A stretch of 28,494 bases of DNA from VBCK01 sp035511515. GTDB lineage: Bacteria; Pseudomonadota; Gammaproteobacteria; Burkholderiales; Burkholderiaceae_F. The first letter of the stretch is position 1, and each line of letters opens with the position of its first letter. This document shows positions 9,101-15,038 of this stretch, in pieces. A program made the translations under genes and the position numbers. The stretch covers positions 1-28,494 of the forward strand of contig DATKFG010000091.1 of the NCBI GenBank assembly GCA_035511515.1. The letters run 5' to 3'. Under the pieces are notes generated by a model that was not told the DNA's origin, did not search any database, and saw nothing but the letters and a program-made list of their open reading frames with translations.

Positions 9101-11555
9101 CTCCATTGCTCAAAAACAGGGCGTTCTTGGTGGCGGTCTCCTCCCAGCGCAGGATGTCGCCTCGGCCATCACCATTGAAGTCCGCAACAGCGATTCCGAT
9201 GCTCTGGGCATTGGTCGTCGTGTTGACCTGGTACAGCTCATCACCGGCTGCCTTCAGGTTGAAATTCGCTGCGGTTATCACCGAGCTTCCGGTGGAAGCC
9301 GAAAGAGCGTTGTAGCCATAGTTGGCGGATCCATCGGGATTGGCCTGCGAATACAGACAATCGACTCGCTGATCGCCATTGAAGTCGATCGGAAACTGAC
9401 AGCCACTGCCCCCCGGATCGAAGTTGCCATCTCCGCGAGAAAGCCAGCTGGATGAACTCAGAAAAAATACCGAATACACGCCGATTACATTGGACATGCC
9501 CGTCAGGTCCGAGAGCCCATCGCCGTTGGCATCGGACACGAAAATCGGGTTTGGAATCCACTTGAAAAAAGCAATTGGAGGTGCATAGACTGAAACGTGC
9601 GCCAGGTTGCTGGGAACCTCGCTAAACGAGAACGACCCGCCTGAGATACTGCCCAGATACACGTGTGTACAGACCACCGTACTTGGGAGGCAGGGATTTG
9701 CTGTTGAGGGTGGTCCCATGGAAATGTCATAGCGGACGGAGCCATTCGGCACCGACGTCGTGATTATGTCGAGCAGGCCGTCGCCGTTGATGTCCGCAAC
9801 ATAGAAATTGGCGCCTGCGGACCACGTATCCGTGTTCCAAGAGCAAACCTTGTGGGTGACATCCTCCCAGCCAGAGCATTTGATCGAGTACGTCATTGTG
9901 GTCTGCGCCAGCGAGATCGACGACGGAAGCGTGATCGGATTGAAGGATCCGTCCCCGTTGCTCAAGTACAGAATGTTCGATGCGTTACACGCGACTCCCA
10001 CGACGTTGGTCGGCTTCGCCACGCGAAGGATATCCACCCGCCCGTCACCGTTGAAATCGGCCGCAATGGAATAAAAGCATCCGTCGCTCTTGAACAGATT
10101 CTGGGTGGTGATGTTGAACTGACCAGCGCCGGTTCCGTTGGCTGCCTTCGCGAAGCTTCCATCACCGTTGCTGAAATACAATGCGTTGCTCGAAGGCGTG
10201 TCGGACCAGATCACCAGGTCCTGCCGTCCGATCCCTCTGAAATCGCCGATGAACACACCAGAGGTTCCCGTCGTGCTCTGCATCGGCACCGTTGCCAAAT
10301 TGAAGTTCGGCGAATCCTTGTATGCCTCACTTCCGCCCGCTGTGTAGCTGAACTGGGTTGGCGGCAAACAGTTCGTAGGCATCGCTCCGGACGTTGCGGG
10401 CCCTCCGGCGCACTCGGCGATCGACGCCAGACGGCTGCGATTGCTCACCGGCCCCTGGTTGTAAGCGAGAGTCCAGGTTTTCACCGCGACCGCCCCCGCT
10501 GTAGCGGCTGCCGCCGGACTGCCGGAAGGAATCGCCTGGGGACTGGCCGGCGCGGTGCCCCCCGTCCAGTTCACGTACGTCGTGATCGCCTGCAGCAGCC
10601 GGATGCTCACATTCTTGGATCCGGAGTGATAGGACTCTGCGCGATCCTGCGCGGTCGTGGACCCGGAGATCGGCCGATCGCTGTAGGTGAAGACCACCTT
10701 GTTGGTGGGCTTCTGTCCATTGGTGGAGTTGCCTGTGTACTGAATCTCCAGCAAATTCCATTCCTGTCCCGGTGCCGCGCCCGATGGTCCACTTCCCCAG
10801 GCCGTGGTGCGCTGCTCGTACATGAAGTCCATGTAGTTGCCGACCGTGTCGCTGATGCGGCTGACCGCCCATACCGCAATGACCGATGAGCCTTGCGCCG
10901 GAATCAGCGCATTGGAGGCCGGCAGCGCCGAGGCCACCCCGTACTCGTAGATCAGCCCCGACTTGGTCCAGACCTTGAAGTACCCAGGTCCGTTAGCCGT
11001 TGAAGAGCCGGCCGTTCCGCACCCCAGGATCCGCGCATAGATGTCCTTCTCCGTTCGAAACTCCGTACAAGCACCGCTACCGACTCCCTGCGCATCGTTC
11101 GTCTGTGGAAACGAAGCCGCCGTGCCGGTCGCGTTGGTCTGAACCAAGCGCTGCCCATCCAAGCACAGCTTGTCCGAGACAGCGAACTTCACCGCGTACG
11201 ATGCCAGGTTGGTCGATCCGGCCCGCGCTCCATCGGTTCCCGTAGTGGCGGGGCAGCGCGTGATCGTCGAAATACCCTGTACCGACCAGCCCGTGCCGAC
11301 CGGGCCGTTGATGCCGCCGTTCGAGTAGAACAATCCCAGCTGAGGAGTCATCCCCCCGATGCCGGGCGGCGCGCCCAGCGGGTAGCTGAAGTTGGATGTT
11401 CCGGAGTCGGACACCGACACCTGTCCGCCGCTTTGCGCCTCGGCCGGCCACTGCACCATCGCCCACACACCGGCGACGCCCACCAGCGCCCGCATCCATG
11501 AAATCGCCGTCAGCCGGTGGACAGCGGACGAGCTGAACCCACGATCCGACCTCAA
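6126..11555 (-). CDS. SpvB/TcB-like protein with FG-GAP repeats, TcdB middle domain and tandem Ig-like repeats
   Basis: A 1809-aa exported protein. Signal peptide about residues 1-40 (cut AEA|QS); SpvB N-terminal domain about 45-130 (YPLGAPPGIGGMTPQLGLFY, VGTGWSVQG). FG-GAP/VCBS-type calcium-loop repeats follow at about 430-870 (DFNGDGRVDIL, DINGDGLLDII, DANGDGLSDL and others), then a TcdB-middle-like region about 880-1020 (YEDTGVG, RGSLGFRNIQRQVVAPNGE). Ig-like repeats occupy about 1200-1700, and a final beta-rich domain with four cysteines closes the protein. TcB proteins normally continue into Rhs repeats; here they are absent and the Rhs protein is encoded separately just downstream, so the pair resembles TcB plus TcC with adhesin-like repeats inserted. 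The start is TTG, supported by a strong Shine-Dalgarno; an in-frame ATG at 11495 would give a shorter, more standard signal peptide. The gene is divergent from the response regulator. Confidence 0.88.
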   Translation of the reverse strand: MRSDRGFSSSAVHRLTAISWMRALVGVAGVWAMVQWPAEAQSGGQVSVSDSGTSNFSYPLGAPPGIGGMTPQLGLFYSNGGINGPVGTGWSVQGISTITRCPATTGTDGARAGSTNLASYAVKFAVSDKLCLDGQRLVQTNATGTAASFPQTNDAQGVGSGACTEFRTEKDIYARILGCGTAGSSTANGPGYFKVWTKSGLIYEYGVASALPASNALIPAQGSSVIAVWAVSRISDTVGNYMDFMYEQRTTAWGSGPSGAAPGQEWNLLEIQYTGNSTNGQKPTNKVVFTYSDRPISGSTTAQDRAESYHSGSKNVSIRLLQAITTYVNWTGGTAPASPQAIPSGSPAAAATAGAVAVKTWTLAYNQGPVSNRSRLASIAECAGGPATSGAMPTNCLPPTQFSYTAGGSEAYKDSPNFNLATVPMQSTTGTSGVFIGDFRGIGRQDLVIWSDTPSSNALYFSNGDGSFAKAANGTGAGQFNITTQNLFKSDGCFYSIAADFNGDGRVDILRVAKPTNVVGVACNASNILYLSNGDGSFNPITLPSSISLAQTTMTYSIKCSGWEDVTHKVCSWNTDTWSAGANFYVADINGDGLLDIITTSVPNGSVRYDISMGPPSTANPCLPSTVVCTHVYLGSISGGSFSFSEVPSNLAHVSVYAPPIAFFKWIPNPIFVSDANGDGLSDLTGMSNVIGVYSVFFLSSSSWLSRGDGNFDPGGSGCQFPIDFNGDQRVDCLYSQANPDGSANYGYNALSASTGSSVITAANFNLKAAGDELYQVNTTTNAQSIGIAVADFNGDGRGDILRWEETATKNALFLSNGDGTFRPSTTFNLLTTNDVLATSSGTNGFVIGDFTGQGNAEILRTVANPTGSTPSASNNRLYVKTDATPPDLLLTVTSPTGSVTTLGYSVLTNSAGRYNSDRGTSNAPTAPVVEVNAPVRVVTDQYEDTGVGAAGVTTRHFQYAYTSLRAKNDGRGSLGFRNIQRQVVAPNGEALTTSTDYLQSWPYTGSAWRSRTFRGALGSTAVPISETDYVYCEQSATPLSAATLAGTASSSCPSVAYTGASATCTPGNPYVYRPYLNQSTECGWDLGGTPSSPVKGPVLPTVTTTYGPWTAGTSPYTADGDPEVITVTTSGTAAFGAAQTFTKTTTNQYQPDNTSPGYWLIGRLASSTVQNTVPNMNLGTGSSQLATSAGTGSTAQSGTATPLSSTVSPASLSVTQAGSASFSAGATLTVGGSPTPPLSFSWSRLSQSGPAISQAGPATSSSLSTSFTFTATLSSAAPSSTATWQVTAVDAAGRSAAAQIPIAFNYQAPPPITVTPSPNPVTGSRNNPGAGTASTTLNISGGVAPYTVTWTHTSGTRIAESGTTTATFSVTLGWAENLTENYTATVVDSSGQQQSVSVPVTFTTPAQPAVTVAPNPVVTAKTTSGAATSSATATATGGTGGFTYSWVRTVGSRIAVSGGQTATFSVTLGWSENLTETFQVTATDSGGNTATASVNVTFTTPAQPTVSVSISPSPVVTARTAAGAATSSATATASGGTGSFSYSWARTVGSRIAVSGGQTATFSVTLGWSENLTETFQVTATDTGGNTTTASVNVTFTTPAQPAVAISPNPVMTARPSAGAATSSATATASGGTGSFSYSWVRTVGSRIAVSGGQTATFSVTLGWSENLSETFQVTATDSAGNPATASVVVTFTTPPAPTLFAYVSLATSTAATSVTDTWTFQNTNAGAQTITGISESGSPGSNTLTYSGGSCVAGQALAAGATCTVIYTADKACPAAYTYAATISNAAGTTTGALATVPYAGKVPCGG
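6472..7635 (-). repeat. Tandem Ig-like domain repeats of about 288-294 bp
   Basis: Inside the SpvB-like gene, units begin at about 6472, 6760, 7054 and 7342 (periods 288, 294 and 288 bases, i.e. 96 or 98 residues). The first three are very similar at DNA level; each encodes GGTGSFSYSW, VGSRIAVSGGQTATFSV and LGWSENLTETFQVTATD or close variants. The fourth unit (7342-7635) is clearly diverged but keeps LGWAENLTENYTATVVD. A still more distant Ig-like unit lies at about 7636-7950. All periods keep the reading frame. Such repeats usually act as stalks or surface-adhesion domains and vary in copy number. Confidence 0.9.
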
Positions 11556-11865
11556 ATGGATCCTCCTCCCCGCAAGACTGGCCGCGACCTCTGAGCAGCG
11601 CCGGCGGACTTCGTTCGCCGTGTCGTCGACCTCTCCGGCATCCCCAATTCGTATTGGCGAACCTTAAGTGAGCAACGATGCCGATGAGCGCCAGTATCGT
11701 CGGACGGATCGGCGCAGAAAAGCGTCCCTTTCGGGCCGCAGCCGCTTTCCGCCCGGAGAAAATAGCGCCGTGGCCCGACGCGTGGAATATGATTTGAGCC
11801 GAGGGATTGATTCGGCAGATGAGCCGGCACGCGGGGTTGGCTGCACTCGAACTGCAGGCAAGAAC
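11556..11865. promoter_or_regulatory. Divergent intergenic region between the SpvB/Rhs module and the response-regulator operon
   Basis: About 310 bases separate the two divergent genes. The open frame that extends the response regulator upstream to 11668 is Arg/Ser-rich, unlike a receiver domain, and is treated as non-coding. The region must hold promoters for both directions. I see no convincing -35/-10 pair; TATGAT at about 11788 on the plus strand is a possible -10 without a matching -35. The clearest element is a short inverted repeat, CCAAT-TCGT-ATTGG, at 11644-11657, which could be an operator for the adjacent response regulator. Assignment of that role is inference. Confidence 0.45.
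11561..11570 (-). promoter_or_regulatory. Strong Shine-Dalgarno of the SpvB-like gene
   Basis: On the minus strand the sequence reads GGGAGGAGGA, five bases before the TTG at 11555-11553. This ribosome-binding site is what supports the TTG start over the in-frame ATG at 11495. Confidence 0.7.
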
Positions 11866-12489
11866 ATGCAGGTTCTGATTCTCGAGGACCATCCGCTTTA
11901 CGCGCAGATGCTGCGCGACGAGATCCGGGCGCTTCGGTCCGATGCGGACTGCCGGATCGTCTATCGGCTCGACGAGGGTCTTGATCGAATTCGCGAGTGC
12001 CTGCCGGACGTTGTCGTCATCGACCTGAATGTCCCCGGCGCCACGGGCCTGCGGGCGTTGCGGGCCATCAGAGAAGCGCTCGGACGCAATCAGGCGACTC
12101 TCGTTGTCACGAGCGGAGAAGACGATCCGAGCCTGATGAGCGCATCGTGGGAGCTCGGAGCCGCCGGCTTCATCCCGAAGTCGCTGCCGGCGACCGACCA
12201 GATCCAGGCGCTGTCCAAGATACTGGGCGGCGGGACGTTCTTCCCGAAGACTTCACTTCCGGCGAGGCCGAACAACCCCCACAGCGCAGGCCGGCTGCTG
12301 TCGCCGAAAAATCTCGAGGTGCTCTCGCTGGCTGCGCGAGGATATTCGATCAAGCAGATTGCCGCGGCCATGCAGATTTCCGATCGGCAGGTCAAGCGGC
12401 ATCTGCAGGAGGTCGCCGAACGGTTGGGAACGCGCGGATCGCGCCTTGCGATCCTCGCGGCGGCGCGCATTCAAGGCCTGGTCCATTAG
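11866..12489 (+). CDS. NarL/LuxR-family two-component response regulator
   Basis: A 207-aa cytoplasmic DNA-binding response regulator. The receiver domain (about 1-125) carries the acidic pair E7/D8, phospho-acceptor D53 in VVVIDLNVPGATG, T82 in VVTSGED and K105 in FIPKS. A LuxR-type helix-turn-helix follows (about 144-206: LSPKNLEVLSLAARGYSIKQ, IAAAMQISDRQVKRHL). Start at ATG 11866 because MQVLILEDHP is the canonical receiver beginning; the longer open frame adds 66 unlike residues. It is the first gene of a rightward cluster with a hybrid kinase and a type II-like secretion system, and it is divergent from the SpvB/Rhs genes, so it is a plausible regulator of either or both. DNA target unknown. 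Confidence 0.88.
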   Translation: MQVLILEDHPLYAQMLRDEIRALRSDADCRIVYRLDEGLDRIRECLPDVVVIDLNVPGATGLRALRAIREALGRNQATLVVTSGEDDPSLMSASWELGAAGFIPKSLPATDQIQALSKILGGGTFFPKTSLPARPNNPHSAGRLLSPKNLEVLSLAARGYSIKQIAAAMQISDRQVKRHLQEVAERLGTRGSRLAILAAARIQGLVH

Positions 12490-12506
12490 TGCGACCTCGG
12501 AACGCG

Positions 12507-12662
12507 ATGATCGACGCCCTGGATCCCATCGAAGAAATTTGGGTGTCTCCAGCATCTCCTCCGGAGGAAGTCGAGCGGGTGTTGGCCGAGCTCGTCAGAG
12601 TGCTCGAGATCGCCTCGACCTTGAAACAGATCCCTGTGGGCGGACGATCCGCCATCAGCTGA
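12507..12662 (+). CDS. Small 51-aa hypothetical protein between response regulator and kinase
   Basis: A short frame starting at ATG 12507, 17 bases after the regulator stop and ending 9 bases before the kinase start. The product is acidic and amphipathic (MIDALDPIEEIWVSP, then EEVERVLAELVRVLEIASTL, probably one helix), with no signal peptide or membrane segment. GGAA lies about 5 bases before the ATG. Its perfect fit between two genes and its amino-acid composition make it look real, but I recognise no family and the evidence is thin. It could modulate the two-component pair. Confidence 0.45.
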   Translation: MIDALDPIEEIWVSPASPPEEVERVLAELVRVLEIASTLKQIPVGGRSAIS

Positions 12663-12671
12663 GGCCGCGCC

Positions 12672-13973
12672 ATGCCCGATCCGGACAGTTCATCGCCACG
12701 CGCCGGCCAGGAGCGGCACCCGGTCTTCGACGACGTGATCGAAAGGCGCGTGGTTCGGTCGCTGGTCCACGATTTGCGTGCGCCGATGGCGGTGCTGGGC
12801 GCATTTTTCGCGTCAGACAGCCGGCCCGAGAGTCACGATGTGCGCGATCGCGCGCGCGCCGCGTTCGAGCAGAGCAATCGGCTGCTCGAGGAATTCATCG
12901 ACACGGTGCAGACCGGCCTGTTTGAACAGCCCCCCTTGCTGGAAGATACGAACGTCGCCGGATTCCTGGTCGACGTGGCCCGCCTGCACAGCGGGGCCTT
13001 GCGCACGGCGGTTCCGGCAATCACCTTGAAAATCCGTCCGGCCAAGCTCAGGGCCGTGGTGGACACCCGCAAGCTGCGGCGGGTGCTCAACAACCTCATC
13101 AACAATGCCGTCCGGCACTCGGGCGCGACCCGCCTGGTGCTGGGAGCACGCGTGGTCGACGCGAAACTCGTGATCGTCGTGGCAGACGACGGGCGAGGCC
13201 TGGGACCGGAGCACCGCAACTGGGTCGCGAGGCTCGCTGCCGACGCGCAGGAATCGGAAAGCTCGCTGCTCAAGGAGATGGACCGCTTGTCGGCGGGACT
13301 GGGACTGCTGATCGCGTCCAGGTACGCACGGGAGATGGGCGGCCGCCTCGAACACGTCGATCGTGCGACGCGCGGGGCACATTTCGTGATTCGGACCGGG
13401 ACCGTGGCCACCCGCGCGCGACGGCGGATCAATCAAGCCGCGTTGCGCAACGGCGGGCCGAACCGGGTGCCTCTGATTGGCCGCTCGATCGCGGTTCTGG
13501 ATCAGGATCCCGAGCACCTGGCGACGGTGGCGCGCACGTTCGGTGACCTCGGAGCCAACGTCTTCGCCGCCACGGATCCGGTGCAGTTGCTGGGCAGGCT
13601 CAGCGCAGAGGAGGAGGCGCCCGATCTGTTGCTGGTCGATCTGCTGCCAGAACCCGACGGGCGGTCCAGGAACGCGCGCTTGCTGCGGCAATTGCAGGCG
13701 GGATACCGGGACCGGGATTTTCCGCTGATCGCAATGACCGCGGATCCTTGGAACATCGTTCACCGCGATTTTGACAGCTGCGCGATCGTGCTCGAGAAGC
13801 CCCTGAGCCGCGAATGGATCGAGGCCATGGCGCGCGCGCTGACGGCAAAGCCGGTTGCTTCGTTTCGGCGCCGACTGGAAAGAGAAGGGTTGTTCATGCA
13901 GCGCTGGAGCACCCTGCCCCAGAACCGAAACGTACGGGAGCCCACGGCAGGTGCCGACAAGGCCGAGGACTAG
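12672..13973 (+). CDS. Soluble hybrid histidine kinase with C-terminal receiver domain
   Basis: A 433-aa protein with no transmembrane segment and no recognisable sensor domain. The dimerisation/phospho-acceptor helix starts almost at the N-terminus (RSLVHDLRAPMAVLGAF, H33). The ATPase domain has an N box at about 137-149 (RRVLNNLINNAVRH), G1 motif VADDGRGLG at 170-178 and G2 motif SAGLGLLIASRYAREMGG at 207-224. A receiver domain follows at about 271-390 with D278, D323 in LLVDLLPEPDG, T356 and K376 in VLEKPLS. An Arg-rich tail closes it. The ATG lies 9 bases after the small upstream ORF. It is presumably the partner of the adjacent response regulator. With no sensing module, the signal is probably cytoplasmic or delivered by a partner protein. 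Confidence 0.87.
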   Translation: MPDPDSSSPRAGQERHPVFDDVIERRVVRSLVHDLRAPMAVLGAFFASDSRPESHDVRDRARAAFEQSNRLLEEFIDTVQTGLFEQPPLLEDTNVAGFLVDVARLHSGALRTAVPAITLKIRPAKLRAVVDTRKLRRVLNNLINNAVRHSGATRLVLGARVVDAKLVIVVADDGRGLGPEHRNWVARLAADAQESESSLLKEMDRLSAGLGLLIASRYAREMGGRLEHVDRATRGAHFVIRTGTVATRARRRINQAALRNGGPNRVPLIGRSIAVLDQDPEHLATVARTFGDLGANVFAATDPVQLLGRLSAEEEAPDLLLVDLLPEPDGRSRNARLLRQLQAGYRDRDFPLIAMTADPWNIVHRDFDSCAIVLEKPLSREWIEAMARALTAKPVASFRRRLEREGLFMQRWSTLPQNRNVREPTAGADKAED

Positions 13974-13997
13974 GATCGGCAAAGCTGCGGGCAGACC

Positions 13998-14003
13998 GGG
14001 AGG
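13998..14003 (+). promoter_or_regulatory. Shine-Dalgarno deciding the GTG start of the PilO/GspM-like gene
   Basis: GGGAGG lies 9 bases before GTG at 14013, making this GTG the best start of the first secretion gene. Confidence 0.6.
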
Positions 14004-14012
14004 ACTGCGACG

Positions 14013-14507
14013 GTGAGTGTGCAACGCTGGATGCTCAGGGAAACGAGACTGCTGGCGCTCGGCGGCCTCGCTCTCGCGTCGGCCTCTGCAGTTCTCTGGT
14101 GGCGCGCGCCCTCCCTCGAGGGCGCGGGCGAGGCCGGGTCAGGGTCCGTGGTCCGGACACAGCAAGCGCCTGGGGGCAACCCGGAGCTGGAAGACGCGGG
14201 CGCGCCGGCGCGCCTGACCCAGGACCTGCTCCGCCACGTCGATCACGCCAGTGCCGCTTCGGGCGTTCGAATCACCTCCGCGACCGTGCGTTCGGCCAAG
14301 GCCGGGCAACCCGCGCCCGGCTTAAGAACCGATTTGCAGATTTCCGCCGCCGGTCCGTATGGCGCCGTCAAGAGCCTGATCGAGCGTCTCCTGCTGGCCG
14401 ACTCGTCGCTGGCGCTGGATCGAGTTTCGCTCAACCGCACCGGTGACTCGACCGGCGAACTGGACGTTCAGCTTAACTTTCACGCGACCGATCTGCCACG
14501 GCGATGA
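14013..14507 (+). CDS. PilO/GspM-like inner-membrane assembly protein
   Basis: A 164-aa bitopic protein: short cytoplasmic N-terminus (MSVQRWMLRETR), one membrane helix at about 13-32 (LLALGGLALASASAVLWW), then a periplasmic domain. The part from about 70 onward (LTQDLLRHVDHASAASGVRI through SLIERLLLADSSLALDRVSL to ELDVQLNFHA) has the alternating helix-strand pattern of the ferredoxin-like fold in PilO and GspM. These proteins link the cytoplasmic ATPase platform to the periplasmic parts of type IV pilus and type II secretion machines. It is the first gene of the ten-gene run and its stop overlaps the next start by four bases (ATGA). Assignment to PilO versus GspM is not decidable by eye. Confidence 0.65.
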   Translation: MSVQRWMLRETRLLALGGLALASASAVLWWRAPSLEGAGEAGSGSVVRTQQAPGGNPELEDAGAPARLTQDLLRHVDHASAASGVRITSATVRSAKAGQPAPGLRTDLQISAAGPYGAVKSLIERLLLADSSLALDRVSLNRTGDSTGELDVQLNFHATDLPRR

Positions 14508-15028
14508 AGCTGCTGACACTGCTGGCCTTCGGCGCGGCCCCTGCCATCGGGGCGGCGCTGGCGAGCCTGGCCGGGATCGAGGCCAGCGAGACGGGAGCGG
14601 CCGACCACCCGAGCGCATCGGCCGATGCCAGGGTATCGAGGGTGGCTCTGGTATCCGATCTGGACGGGATCGATCGGACGAGCCGATCGCTTGGACCGCC
14701 TCGTGGTAACCCTTTCTTCTCGGCCCCGAAACCCGCGCCAGCCCCGGTCGTTGTTGTTGCGCCGCCGCCCATCGTTGCACCCGCGCCCCCGCCGCCGCCG
14801 CCTTTCCCGTATCGTTTCGTGGGACGGGTCGTTGGGCCGGCCGGCGAACCGGTCGTGTACCTGGCGAAGGACGAGCGCCTGATCACGGTTCACGGCAGCG
14901 GCGAGCTGGGAGATGGATACCGCGTCGATGAGCTGACCGGCCAGCACCTGGTTGTCATACATGGCGCATCGCACCAGAGAACCGTTATCGATTTCGGCGC
15001 CGAAGCGGATTCGCGGCGAGCGCCTTGA
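14504..15028 (+). CDS. PilP/GspC-like periplasmic linker protein with proline-rich region
   Basis: A 174-aa protein with a hydrophobic N-terminal segment (MKLLTLLAFGAAPAIGAALA) that serves as signal peptide or anchor, a spacer with NPFF at about 69, a long Pro/Ala/Val stretch at about 74-101, and a small beta-rich domain (YRFVGRVVGPAGEPVVYLAK, then DERLITVHGSGELGDGYRVD, then HLVVIH). That final domain resembles the HR/PilP fold of GspC and PilP, which contacts the N-terminal domains of the secretin. It overlaps the previous gene by four bases and directly precedes the secretin, fitting that role. Function is inferred from fold pattern and position. Confidence 0.6.
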   Translation: MKLLTLLAFGAAPAIGAALASLAGIEASETGAADHPSASADARVSRVALVSDLDGIDRTSRSLGPPRGNPFFSAPKPAPAPVVVVAPPPIVAPAPPPPPPFPYRFVGRVVGPAGEPVVYLAKDERLITVHGSGELGDGYRVDELTGQHLVVIHGASHQRTVIDFGAEADSRRAP

Positions 15029-15038
15029 CAAGGCTCTC

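Noticed and set aside
11668..11865. 66-residue N-terminal extension of the response regulator
   Set aside because: Arg/Ser-rich and unlike any receiver domain; ATG 11866 gives the canonical start and leaves room for the divergent promoters.
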